Positions 45,044 to 53,679 of a stretch of 64,000 bases of DNA are shown here, one piece after another; within the stretch, counting starts at the first letter, position 1, and each line of letters starts with the position of its first letter. Location of the stretch: positions 62,001 to 126,000 of the forward strand of contig NZ_JALNMH010000011.1 in assembly GCF_023156535.1 (NCBI RefSeq). Reading direction: 5' to 3'. This DNA comes from Pseudomarimonas salicorniae. GTDB taxonomy: Bacteria > Pseudomonadota > Gammaproteobacteria > Xanthomonadales > Xanthomonadaceae. Both the position numbers and the translations under genes were made by a program. The notes beneath the pieces were generated by a model. That model was given only the letters and a program-made list of their open reading frames with translations. It searched no databases and had not been told where the DNA came from.

Positions 45044-45829
45044 TCAGATCGACTGCATGCGCCCGCCGTCGACGGCGAGGCTGATGCCGTTGATGTAGGC
45101 GGCCGCCGGTGAGGCGAGGAAGGCGACCGCTGCGGCGACCTCGGCCGCTTCGGCCATGCGGCCGGCCGGGACGTGGGCCAGCATGTCGGCCTCGACCTGT
45201 CCGGCCTCGCGGCCTTCCTTCTCTGCCCGGGCGCCGATGATCTCGTCGATGCGCCGGGTGCGGGTGTACCCGGGCAGCACGTTGTTGACGGTGATGCCCT
45301 CCGCTGCCAGCTCCCGCGACAGGGTCTTGGCCCAGCCGGCCACCGCTGCGCGCAGGGTGTTGGACACGCCGAGCCCCGGAATCGGCTCATAGACCGAGGT
45401 CGAGACGATATTGACGATGCGACCGAAGCCGCGACGGCGCATACCCGGGACCAAGGCCTGGATCAGCCGGTGCGCGGCCATCAGGTGCGGGGCGAAGGCC
45501 TTCTCGAAAGCCTCCAGCGGCGCCTCAAGCAGCCGGCCGCCGGGCGGACCGCCGCTGTTGTTGACCAGGATGTCGACGTCGCCGGCGGACAGCGGCCCGG
45601 CGATCAGCGCGGCCAGGGCCGGGCCATCGCCAAGGTCCAGGGCGTGCGCGGCGTGGACCTGGCCGCGCGGCGCAGGCAGGGCGGCGAGCGCCTGCTCCAG
45701 GCCCTCGGTGTGCCGGGCCAGCAGGGTGACGCGGGCACCGAGCAGGGCGAGTTCGCGGGCGCTGGCACCGCCGATGCCGGCCGAGCCGCCGCAGACCAGG
45801 GCATGGCGTCCTGCAAGGTCAAGGTCCAT
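45044..45829 (-). CDS. SDR-family protein lacking the catalytic Tyr-x3-Lys
   Basis: 261 residues. The nucleotide-binding motif CGGSAGIGGAS and NNSGG are present, as are a Ser in NIVSTSVYEP and the end motif GISLAVDGGRM. Where YSASK is expected the sequence is PGLGVSNTLRAAVAG, so both Tyr and Lys are missing (about residues 155 and 159). This PxPGLGxSNxxR pattern recurs in a known SDR subgroup, so it is probably not a defect. It is the first gene of the unit leading to the aldehyde dehydrogenase; a role in the same catabolic route is possible. Confidence 0.85.
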   Translation of the reverse strand: MDLDLAGRHALVCGGSAGIGGASARELALLGARVTLLARHTEGLEQALAALPAPRGQVHAAHALDLGDGPALAALIAGPLSAGDVDILVNNSGGPPGGRLLEAPLEAFEKAFAPHLMAAHRLIQALVPGMRRRGFGRIVNIVSTSVYEPIPGLGVSNTLRAAVAGWAKTLSRELAAEGITVNNVLPGYTRTRRIDEIIGARAEKEGREAGQVEADMLAHVPAGRMAEAAEVAAAVAFLASPAAAYINGISLAVDGGRMQSI

Positions 45830-45866
45830 GTGTTGTGCTCCCTTCGCCCGATCGAAGGGAACGCTA

Positions 45867-46496
45867 TCACGCCCGGGCGGGTCGGCGGGCCAGCCGCTCG
45901 CGCATCAGCGCCGCGACCTCGGCCGACTCGCCGCCGAGGCGTTCCAGCGCCGCCGCCGCACCCACCACATTGGCCTCGGGGTGGTTCTGGTTGAGCTTGA
46001 ACTTCAGCTGCAGGCGCTCGACTTCGAGTCGGAAGCCGATGATGCCGCGCAGGTCGGAGAGCGTGTCCGGCGCCGAACCTGGAAAGCGCCAGTCGCTGCC
46101 CACTGCCTCCTCGTACTTCGCCGACAGTTCCGCCACCAGGGTCTGAAGCGCTTCGGTCTCCTCGAACGGAGCGAGGGGGCCGGACAGGTGGGCCACGGCG
46201 TAGTTCCAGGTCGGCACCTGGGCGCGGGGGTCGGTGTACCAGGTTGGCGAGACATAGGCATGCGGGCCGTGGACGATGGCCAGCGCCGGGCCGCGGTGGC
46301 CGGCCTGCGGATTGGGCCGGGCCCAGTGACCCTCGAGCAGCAGGCGTTCGCCTTCCCAGCGGTGCAGCACCGGCAGGTGGCTGGCGAAGGGCAATCCCTC
46401 GGCATCCACGGTCACCAGGGTGACGAAGGCGTCGCGGGCGAGCAGGGCATCCAGCTCGGCGGGGTCGGTCTCGGCGAATCGGCGTGGCAGGTACAT
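45867..46496 (-). CDS. FMN-binding PaiB-like protein (putative negative regulator)
   Basis: 209 residues from the ATG that overlaps the antiporter stop by one base. PaiB family features: opening [43 protein letters not shown]-like HWARPNPQAGHRGPALAIVHGPHAYVSP, W-Y-T and VPTWNYAVAHL, GIIGFRLEVERLQLKFKLNQN. These are split-barrel FMN-binding proteins; Bacillus PaiB affects protease synthesis and sporulation. No DNA-binding motif is seen. The substrate and target are unknown. Confidence 0.9.
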   Translation of the reverse strand: MYLPRRFAETDPAELDALLARDAFVTLVTVDAEGLPFASHLPVLHRWEGERLLLEGHWARPNPQAGHRGPALAIVHGPHAYVSPTWYTDPRAQVPTWNYAVAHLSGPLAPFEETEALQTLVAELSAKYEEAVGSDWRFPGSAPDTLSDLRGIIGFRLEVERLQLKFKLNQNHPEANVVGAAAALERLGGESAEVAALMRERLARRPARA

Positions 46497-47734
46497 CAGC
46501 GCTCCATGGATCCGGGGCCGGCGACGGGCCGGGCCGGGTGTTCGGTTTCGCCGCGATGGGCCGCAAGGCGCGGCGCGACCATTGGAATGGTCAGCATGGT
46601 GCTGGCCACGGCCATCAGCAGCAGGGCGGTGAACAGGTCCGGGCTGATCACCTGTTTGTCCAGCAGTACGTTGGCGAAGATGATCATGATCAGTGCCTTG
46701 GTCTGCAGAAGCCAGCCAATCAGTGCGGCTTCGCCCCGCCGCCAGCCAAGCAGCCGTCCGGCGAGGTGCACGCCGGCGAGCTTGCCGCCCACCGAGGCGA
46801 GCAGCAGGAGGGCCGCGGCCATCAGTACCGCGGCGCCGCCCATGCTCCAGTGGGTGCGCAGCCCGGTGGACAGGAAGAACACCGGCATCAGCGCCAGCAG
46901 TACGTGGTGCCGAAACAGATCCATGCGCGCCTGGTCGAACCAGCGTGAGTCCATCACCGCACCGGCGAGGAAGGCGCCCACCATGAAGTGCAGGCCGCAC
47001 CAGTCGGCCGCGAGCGAAACCGCCGCCAGCCAGATCATCGAGACGAACCAGCGGTCGCGCTCCTCGATCCGTCGCATCAGCGCGTGCAGCATCCAGGCCG
47101 CCAGCGAGAAGCCGACCAGGAACACCGCCTGGCGCCCGATCCTCTGCCAGTCGAGCAGGACCAGGGCGAGCACCGCCCAGACCGCGATGTCGTCGAGGCT
47201 GGCATAGCGCAGCACGCGCTGGCCCAGGGGCTGGCGCAGGAGCCCGAGCTTTTCCAGGAACAGGATCAGGATCGGCAGCGCGGTCACGGCGCAGGCCATG
47301 CCGACGCCGCTGACGAACTGCCACGGGCTGGCCGCGGGTCCGATCCAGCCGCCGCCCCAGGCCAGCAGCGCCAAGGCGGCGATGGCCCCGGCGAGCAGGG
47401 GCATGCCGAGCGCCAGGGAGGCGGTGACCGCGGTGTCGCGCCGCTGCGACCAGGCCTCGTGCAGGTCGAGCTCGATCCCGGCGACCCAGACGAACAGCAT
47501 CACCGCCCACCAGGCAATGCCGTTGAGGGCGCTGATGACCGCGGGCGAGAAGACCGTGGCGTGCAGCTCCGGCAGGGCGGCACCGAGGATGCCCGGACCG
47601 AGCAGGATGCCGCAGACGATCTGGACCACGACCAGCGGGGCGTAGTAGTCGGTGCGGCCCAGCCGCCAGACCAGATAGGGCAGGCCGAAGACGGCCAGCA
47701 TGGCTATCAGATACAGCTCGGTCGTGGTCAGCAA
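46496..47734 (-). CDS. CPA2-family cation:proton antiporter (Kef-type membrane domain)
   Basis: About 412 residues from TTG 47734 (LTTTELYLIAMLAVFGLPY); ATG 47701 is an alternative and neither has a clear ribosome binding site. Twelve or so helices with Na/H-exchanger motifs: LGPGILGAALPE, FVWVAGIELDL, YASLDDIAVWAVLAL (the ion-binding Asp pair), HFMVGAFLAGAVM and LMPVFFLSTGLRT. There is no TrkA-N domain, unlike KefB/C. It exchanges K+ or Na+ for H+ across the inner membrane. Longer in-frame versions read through the kinase gene and are not credible. Confidence 0.87.
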   Translation of the reverse strand: MLTTTELYLIAMLAVFGLPYLVWRLGRTDYYAPLVVVQIVCGILLGPGILGAALPELHATVFSPAVISALNGIAWWAVMLFVWVAGIELDLHEAWSQRRDTAVTASLALGMPLLAGAIAALALLAWGGGWIGPAASPWQFVSGVGMACAVTALPILILFLEKLGLLRQPLGQRVLRYASLDDIAVWAVLALVLLDWQRIGRQAVFLVGFSLAAWMLHALMRRIEERDRWFVSMIWLAAVSLAADWCGLHFMVGAFLAGAVMDSRWFDQARMDLFRHHVLLALMPVFFLSTGLRTHWSMGGAAVLMAAALLLLASVGGKLAGVHLAGRLLGWRRGEAALIGWLLQTKALIMIIFANVLLDKQVISPDLFTALLLMAVASTMLTIPMVAPRLAAHRGETEHPARPVAGPGSMER

Positions 47735-47832
47735 GGGGCGATCCGGACAGAGGGCGGGCACCCGGCCCGGGAAGCGAAGTCTTGCCCTTCCGGCGCCGCG
47801 CCGCCAGAGGGGTGATGCGAGGCGCGGGCGAA

Positions 47833-50346
47833 CTAGCGGCGGGGTGGGATGGCGACTTCCAGTTCGGCCGCCGGCACGCTGCGCACGACCCGAAAGCCGA
47901 TGTCGTCGTAACCGCGTGAGGCGTCGAGGGCGTCGTCGCCGCGGCCGGCGCGGCGGTCGACGACATCGCGCCAGCTCTCGCCGCGCTGGGCGGCACCGGG
48001 CTCGGCCACCCACTCGCGGACATTGCCGCGGCTGGCGTGGATGCCCAGCGCCGAGGCCGCGGACTGGGCGCCGCCGCGGGTGCCCTCGCGGCTGCATGAA
48101 GCGCCCGGCGCGCAGGCCACGCCGTGACCGGCGAGGCGATTCCACTCGGCGCCGGCGGGCAGGCGGACCGTGGCGCCCTCGCGGGCGCCCAGCCAGCTGG
48201 CATAGGCGCGGGCGTCGGCCGGGCTGACGCAGACCACGGGATGATCGCCCTGCTGGGCAAAGCCCGGATCCTGCCAGCTGCGTTTCTTCAGGGTCAGCAT
48301 TGCCGTGCGCACCCGGCAGTTTGCCGGGCCGCGCCCGCTGTCGCGGGCGAACGCGGCGTACTCGGACACGCTGACCGGGGTGCTCAGCATGGCCAGGCCG
48401 GCCTGCCGGCCCTCGGGCAGACTGACCAGGCGCCACTGCGGGGCGCCCGGCAGCGGCTCGCCGGGGCGCGCGAGGATCAGCTTGCGCGACCAGTGCGGCT
48501 CGAACCATTCGGACGGCAGACCGAGGGTCAGGATCCGTGCCTTCAGGGTCGCCAGTGCGTCGACATCGCGGGCCCGGGTGAGGGCCTCGAAGCGGGCGAT
48601 CAGCGGGGTCGACAGGGCTTCGCGCAGCGCACCGAGCGCCGGCGCGTCCTGCAGGCGCAGGCGCCTGGCCAGCTCGCGGCCGCGCTCCAGCAGGGCCAGG
48701 GCGGAGTCGTCGCGGCCCTCGGCCAGCGCGCCGGCGATATACGGCGTGGCCGCCTGCAGCCAGGCATCACCCAGTTCGGCAAGGCGGGCCGGATCGGCGG
48801 AGAGCGATTCGGCAGCCAGCAGCGACTCGTAGGCATTGTTGCCCGGGGGCTGGCTGAGACTGCGGCGGGCGATCTGCTCCTCGGCGAAGGCCAGCAGGCG
48901 CTCATCGGCGGGCAGTTCGGCCAGCGGATCCGGGGCGTCCGGCTCACCGGAAGCGCTTTCCTGCTCGAGCTGGATCGGCTCGAACCGGTCTGCTCCGGTG
49001 CCGGCGGCCTCAGGGCCGGGCGGTGCGGCGTCGGCGGCGCGGTCCGGAAGCTCCTGGGTCACCACGCCGTTTGCCGGCGTCTCGAAGGCCGTCGGCGCAG
49101 GGGCCTGTGCTTCGGGCCAGAGTCTCCAGATCAGCAGGCCGGCTGCGAGCAGCGCGATCACCGCCGTGGCCTGTCCGATGCGGTTGCGGTCGATGCCGCG
49201 CAGCGAGGCGCGGGCACGCGCGCCCACGAGTCGCGACTGCTCGCGCAGGTGTGCCGTGCTCTCGTCGGCACGGCGGCGCAGGTTCTGCACCCGGGCAGCC
49301 AGCGCGCGGGACGCCGGATTGGGCTCCTGCGGCGGCTCCGGCTGGGGGTCGGCGGTTGCCGCAGGCTCGGTGCTCGCGGCGGCCGCCAGCTGGGCCTGAT
49401 GCCGTTCACGGGTGGCGCGGGCCCAGTTACCCAGGGCGTGCCAGCTTTGCCGGGACCCGGCGCCCGGAGACTCGGGCAGGCCGAGGCGGTGGATCGCCGC
49501 TTCCACTTCGTCCAGCGCGACCATCATCGCCCGGGCGTCAGGGTAGCGGTCCTTGGGCAACTTGCCCATCGCCCTGTGGATGAAGGGTTGCCAGTGGGCC
49601 AGTGCCTCGGGCAGCGCCGGCAGCGGATCGACCGCATGCATCAGGGCAAGGCCCAGCGGGTCGGAGTTCTTGTATGGCAGGTAGCCGGTCAGCATCTCGA
49701 AGGTGAGGATGCCGAGGCTGTACAGGTCGGCGCGGCCATCGACCGACTCGCCGCGGGCCTGCTCGGGCGCCATGTGGCCGCCGCTGCCGACGGCGAGGCC
49801 GCGGCCAGTCACCCGCGAGCGGTCGCGGCGGCTGAGGGCGATGCCGAAATCGGTCAGCAGGGGACGGTCGGCATTGTCGAAGAGAACGTTCTCGGCCTTG
49901 ACGTCGCGGTGCACGACGCCACGGCCGTGCGCGTAGTCGAGGGCCCAGAGCAGGGCACGCAGCACCTCGACGATCGCCCGCTGGTCATCGCGCAGGTCGC
50001 GCTGGCCGAGGTGGCCCTTGGAGAGGTAGGGCAGCACGTAGTAGAGCAGGCCGTGCTCGGTGCGGCCGATCTCGTAGATGCCGACGATGCAGGGATGCTG
50101 CAGCTTGGCGATGATCTGCGCCTCCCGCTCGAAGCGCAGCTTGCTGATCTCGTCACGCAGGGCCTCGGGCTGGATCACCTTGATCGCCACCTGGCGGTCC
50201 AGTGACTCCTGCACGCCCAGATACACGTAGGACATGCCGCCGCGCCCGAGCAGGCGCAGCACCCGGTAGCCGGGGATCTCCGGCATCAGTCCGCTGAGCA
50301 GCTCGTGCAGCTCCTCGGGCGAATATTCGGGCTGCGGCGCGGCCAT
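47833..50346 (-). CDS. Ser/Thr protein kinase with transmembrane segment and C-terminal formylglycine-generating-enzyme-like (SUMF1) domain
   Basis: 837 residues. Hanks kinase at 25-290: LLGRGGMSYVYLG, K56, HRDVKAEN with D148, DFG with D166 and APEQ. A linker, one membrane segment (~386-405, AVIALLAAGLLIWRLW), a Glu/Pro-rich stretch, a helical region ~500-625 and a C-terminal SUMF1-like domain (PVSVSEYAAFARDSG, GDHPVVCVSPADARAYASWLG, RLPAGAEWNRLA, SRGNVREWV, IGFRVVRSV) outside the cytoplasm. The SUMF1 fold here probably binds rather than converts. The kinase may signal from the envelope; substrates unknown. Gaps to its neighbours on the same strand are 85 and 98 bases. Confidence 0.9.
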   Translation of the reverse strand: MAAPQPEYSPEELHELLSGLMPEIPGYRVLRLLGRGGMSYVYLGVQESLDRQVAIKVIQPEALRDEISKLRFEREAQIIAKLQHPCIVGIYEIGRTEHGLLYYVLPYLSKGHLGQRDLRDDQRAIVEVLRALLWALDYAHGRGVVHRDVKAENVLFDNADRPLLTDFGIALSRRDRSRVTGRGLAVGSGGHMAPEQARGESVDGRADLYSLGILTFEMLTGYLPYKNSDPLGLALMHAVDPLPALPEALAHWQPFIHRAMGKLPKDRYPDARAMMVALDEVEAAIHRLGLPESPGAGSRQSWHALGNWARATRERHQAQLAAAASTEPAATADPQPEPPQEPNPASRALAARVQNLRRRADESTAHLREQSRLVGARARASLRGIDRNRIGQATAVIALLAAGLLIWRLWPEAQAPAPTAFETPANGVVTQELPDRAADAAPPGPEAAGTGADRFEPIQLEQESASGEPDAPDPLAELPADERLLAFAEEQIARRSLSQPPGNNAYESLLAAESLSADPARLAELGDAWLQAATPYIAGALAEGRDDSALALLERGRELARRLRLQDAPALGALREALSTPLIARFEALTRARDVDALATLKARILTLGLPSEWFEPHWSRKLILARPGEPLPGAPQWRLVSLPEGRQAGLAMLSTPVSVSEYAAFARDSGRGPANCRVRTAMLTLKKRSWQDPGFAQQGDHPVVCVSPADARAYASWLGAREGATVRLPAGAEWNRLAGHGVACAPGASCSREGTRGGAQSAASALGIHASRGNVREWVAEPGAAQRGESWRDVVDRRAGRGDDALDASRGYDDIGFRVVRSVPAAELEVAIPPRR

Positions 50347-50431
50347 GGGGTTCCGGCGAAGTGCTCAGGTCCCAAGCATATGCCAGCTGTCCGCCGCAGG
50401 ATGACCGTTCAGGAAATTCCCGGTGCCGCCC

Positions 50432-51727
50432 CTAACCTGACGGCCTGATCGGCGAGCGCAGCGGGAGCCCGCTGGCCAGACGCTGTCGTAGTGCTTCCAG
50501 CGGAGCCTGCTCGCCCAGTGGAACGGCCTGTTCAAGAGCCTCGTCGAGCAGCGCGGCCGCCTCCGCGGGCTCGTCCAGCTGGTCGGCGAGAATGCCGGCA
50601 GCGCGGCTTGCCAGGCGCAGGCTGTCGCGGCGTTTGGGGAAGCTGCGCCGGTAGTTCAGGGCCAGGGCCAGGGCGTTGCGCCACTGTCCAAGGCGTTCGA
50701 GGTGGTCCAGCAGGCGCTCGAGCGGTTCGGCCTCGGGCAGGCTGAACTGCGGGTTGTCCTGGAGGGCCTCGTTGGCCAGAGCGGCCGCGGACTTGAGCTC
50801 GCCCAGCACGACCAGCTCGGACGCCCGGACCCGGGCGTGGGCGTCCAGCTCCTCGCGCCGGCCGGCCGCGCGCAGGGCGATGCGGTACTCGCGCTGCACC
50901 GGTTCGGCCGCACCCAGGCGCACGGCCTCGCGAAGAGCGTCGGCGCGCCCGCCGGGGTCTCCCAGCTCGCGGGCGGAGGCGATGCCGCGGCGCACCGCGG
51001 CTTGCTCGCGGTCGCGCAGCAGCTCGGGGCGTTCCGCGACGCGGACCTCATAGCCCAGCTGGTCGGCATGGGCCAGGAGGGCAAGGCCCATCCAGCGAAA
51101 CTGCATGAGCACGAGGTAATGAGTCACCAGATAGAAGCAGGGATAGGCGAGCCAGTCGGGCAGTCCGCCGAGGGCGAAGACACCCGCCCCCGAGAACTGC
51201 AGCGCACTGACCAGCAGCCAGAGCAGGGCGAGCAGCACATAGCTTGGCCCGAGCCGTCCCGCCACCACTAGCCAGTTCAGCGGGTTGAGCGCGGCGCCGA
51301 GGTTCTGGCCGATGGCCAGCGCGAGGATCAGCCCTGGCAGGATGGCGGCGGCGAGGAGCGCTGCCAGGACGACCTGGTCCGGGGCCAGCAGGATCACGGC
51401 GACCAGCAGGGCGAGGGCCCCGACCTGCACCCAGATATGTCGCCGATGGATGCTGTCGTCGAGGTGGGCGAGCACGTCGGGCGACTCGCGGCGGCCCTGG
51501 GCGGTCGCCGCCATGCACTCCAGGGCGTACTTGTACAGGGCCAGCCAGAGCAGGCCCTGGCAGAGCACGGCGATCGGGCCGGGCAGCAAGGCGGCCAGGG
51601 CGCGGACCGCCAGGATGGCAGCCAGCGCAGCCAGGGCGGCGCCCTGCAGCGGATAGCCCAGCACGTCGAGCAGGGCCGGCACCGAGGCGGGCGAGAGCGG
51701 TCGGCGGGGCGACGGGACGTCGTTCAT
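50432..51727 (-). CDS. Membrane protein with C-terminal TPR-like region, function unknown
   Basis: 431 residues. The N-terminal half has about six hydrophobic helices in a DUF4013-like arrangement (LGYPLQGAALAALAAILAVRAL, IWVQVGALALLVAVILLA, PSYVLLALLWLLVSALQFSGAG), with CMAATAQGRRESPD between helices. The C-terminal half is soluble and Leu/Ala/Arg-rich, with TPR-like pairs of helices (AALANEALQDNPQFSLP, ALALALNYRRSFPKRRDS). I do not recognise a named family. It overlaps the alpha/beta hydrolase gene by four bases and precedes the SUMF1 kinase, so it may act with that kinase. Confidence 0.75.
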   Translation of the reverse strand: MNDVPSPRRPLSPASVPALLDVLGYPLQGAALAALAAILAVRALAALLPGPIAVLCQGLLWLALYKYALECMAATAQGRRESPDVLAHLDDSIHRRHIWVQVGALALLVAVILLAPDQVVLAALLAAAILPGLILALAIGQNLGAALNPLNWLVVAGRLGPSYVLLALLWLLVSALQFSGAGVFALGGLPDWLAYPCFYLVTHYLVLMQFRWMGLALLAHADQLGYEVRVAERPELLRDREQAAVRRGIASARELGDPGGRADALREAVRLGAAEPVQREYRIALRAAGRREELDAHARVRASELVVLGELKSAAALANEALQDNPQFSLPEAEPLERLLDHLERLGQWRNALALALNYRRSFPKRRDSLRLASRAAGILADQLDEPAEAAALLDEALEQAVPLGEQAPLEALRQRLASGLPLRSPIRPSG

Positions 51728-52632
51728 GCTCCGCCCGTCGAGAAGCGTGCGCGCAGTGCACGATAGGCCTCGAGCACCCGCTGCGGCGCCTCCAGCTGCG
51801 GGTAGTGGCCGATGTCGGCCAGTTCGACCAGGGCGGCCGCGGGCAACAGCTCGCGCCAGCGCGCGGCCATGTGCGCGCCGGAGATCGGATCGAGGTTGCC
51901 GTTGATGAAGCCGACCGGCAGCCGCGCCTGCATCAGCGCGCCGACCCAGCGCTCGCGCCGGGCATGGCGCTCGGGGATATACCGCAGCAGGCGGGGCAGG
52001 GCGGCGATGCCGTGGTTCTCATTGAGCAGGTGCCAGAAGCCGTCCACCTGCTCGGCGCTGGGCGGCGTCTGCGGGCCGAACACGCGGACGAGGTTGGCGG
52101 CAAAGCGTCGCCGGCTGGTCAGCCTTGCCAGCAGCGGGCCCAGGGGGCCGAGCAGCAGGCGCTGCAGCAGCACCGGGCGGTGGCACTCCGGAAACAGGCC
52201 GCCATTGAGGAAGACCATCGAGTGCAGGCGAGTGGCAAGGCGGCCCTCGTTGGCCCGGGCGAGCAGCTCCTGGCCCACGGTGTTGCCATAGTCATGGGCC
52301 AGCACGTGGCACTCATCGAAGCCGAGCTGGCGCAGCACCTCCACACACAGATCCGTCTGCTCGCCGATGCTGTAGCGATGGCCCGGCGGCTTGTCCGAGC
52401 GGCCGAAGCCGAGCAGATCGGGCGCGATCAGTCGATGGTCGTGGGCCAGTTCGGGCCAGACCGCCTCCCAGTCCCAGCTGCTGGTCGGAAAGCCGTGGAT
52501 CAGCAGCAGCGGCGTACCGCCGCCGCCCTCGCGGACGAACAGGCGGCGGCCCAGCGCTTCGAGGCTGCGTCCGCTTGCATACCACGATTCAAGTGTCGCC
52601 ACGTCGGGCCCCGCCGCCGCTCCAGTGGGCAT
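51724..52632 (-). CDS. Alpha/beta hydrolase of the haloalkane dehalogenase/epoxide hydrolase type
   Basis: 302 residues. The oxyanion region is LIHGFPTSSWDW; the nucleophile is Asp in LAHDYGNTVGQE rather than Ser, which points to epoxide hydrolase or haloalkane dehalogenase chemistry. The acid is in NGNLDPISG and the base His in IGHYPQLE. A helical cap domain lies between. Similar proteins are often called MesT-like; the substrate is unknown. First gene of a - strand unit, divergent from fabD. Confidence 0.88.
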   Translation of the reverse strand: MPTGAAAGPDVATLESWYASGRSLEALGRRLFVREGGGGTPLLLIHGFPTSSWDWEAVWPELAHDHRLIAPDLLGFGRSDKPPGHRYSIGEQTDLCVEVLRQLGFDECHVLAHDYGNTVGQELLARANEGRLATRLHSMVFLNGGLFPECHRPVLLQRLLLGPLGPLLARLTSRRRFAANLVRVFGPQTPPSAEQVDGFWHLLNENHGIAALPRLLRYIPERHARRERWVGALMQARLPVGFINGNLDPISGAHMAARWRELLPAAALVELADIGHYPQLEAPQRVLEAYRALRARFSTGGA

Positions 52633-52734
52633 GATGCCAGTCTCCCCTACGCCGACGTACAGACGGATGACCGGGGTCGGGCGCTACACTGCCGGGCTTT
52701 CCCGCCCTCAGGGCGACACAAGAGCATCCATCGC

Positions 52735-53679
52735 ATGAGCAATCCGCTGGCCCTGGTGTTCCCCGGACAGGGGTCGCAGTCGTTGGGCATGCTGGCCGAT
52801 CTGGCCGCTGCCCACCCGCTGGTCAGGGACACCTTCGCCGAGGCCTCCGAAGGCGCCGGCGTCGACCTCTGGGCGCTGAGCCAGGAGGGGCCGGAAGAGC
52901 AGCTCAACCGCACCGAGTTCACCCAGCCCGCCCTGCTCGCGGCCGGCGTCGCGGTGTGGCGGGTGTGGAGCGCGGGCGGCGGTGCCCAGCCGGCGCAGCT
53001 GGCTGGTCACAGCCTGGGCGAGTACGCCGCCCTGGTCGCCGCGGGCGCGCTCTCGCTGGTCGATGGCGCGCGCCTGGTACGCGAGCGCGGACGTCTGATG
53101 CAGGAGGCGGTGCCCGCAGGGCAGGGCGCCATGGCGGCCGTGCTCGGCGCCGACGATGCCCTGGTCGAGGAAGTCTGCGCCGGCATCGGCGCCCCCGAGG
53201 TGGCCGTGGCCGCCAATTACAACTCGCCGGGCCAGATCGTCATCGGCGGCACCGCGGCCGGCATCGACGCAGCTCTGGCAGCGCTTTCGGAGCGCGGCGT
53301 GCGCAAGGCGGTGAAGCTCGCGGTCAGCGTGCCCTCGCATACCCCGCTTATGCGCGAGGCCGCGCAGAAGCTGGGCGAGGCCATGGAAACGCTGTCCTGG
53401 TCGATGCCTTCGATACCGGTGGTGCAGAACGTCGACGGCGCAGTGCAGCCCTCCGTGGAGGCGATTCGTGACGCGCTGGTCCGCCAGCTGTTCATGCCGG
53501 TGCGCTGGACTGCCTGCGTGCAGACCCTGGCCGCCAACGGCGCAACCCGGATCGGCGAGTGCGGCCCCGGCAAGGTGCTGAGCGGGCTTGGCAAACGCAT
53601 CGACAAGCAGCTCGACTCCCGCGCCCTCGGCGCGCCGGCGGACCTCGATGCCGCCCTCAACGACTGGAGCGCCGCATGA
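52735..53679 (+). CDS. fabD: Malonyl-CoA:ACP transacylase FabD
   Basis: 314 residues from ATG (MSNPLALVFPGQGSQSLGML); the open frame upstream is antisense to the hydrolase. Catalytic S93 in GHSLGEY and the His in VPSHTPLM are present, as is the Gln in FPGQGSQ. It loads malonyl groups onto ACP. TACACT at 52685-52690 is a possible -10. It overlaps fabG by four bases. fabH and plsX, common upstream neighbours, are absent here. Confidence 0.97.
   Translation: MSNPLALVFPGQGSQSLGMLADLAAAHPLVRDTFAEASEGAGVDLWALSQEGPEEQLNRTEFTQPALLAAGVAVWRVWSAGGGAQPAQLAGHSLGEYAALVAAGALSLVDGARLVRERGRLMQEAVPAGQGAMAAVLGADDALVEEVCAGIGAPEVAVAANYNSPGQIVIGGTAAGIDAALAALSERGVRKAVKLAVSVPSHTPLMREAAQKLGEAMETLSWSMPSIPVVQNVDGAVQPSVEAIRDALVRQLFMPVRWTACVQTLAANGATRIGECGPGKVLSGLGKRIDKQLDSRALGAPADLDAALNDWSAA

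Noticed and set aside
46497-48508. Long upstream extensions of the PaiB-like and antiporter frames
   Set aside because: They run antisense or out of frame through the SUMF1 kinase; family starts lie at 46496 and 47734 or 47701.
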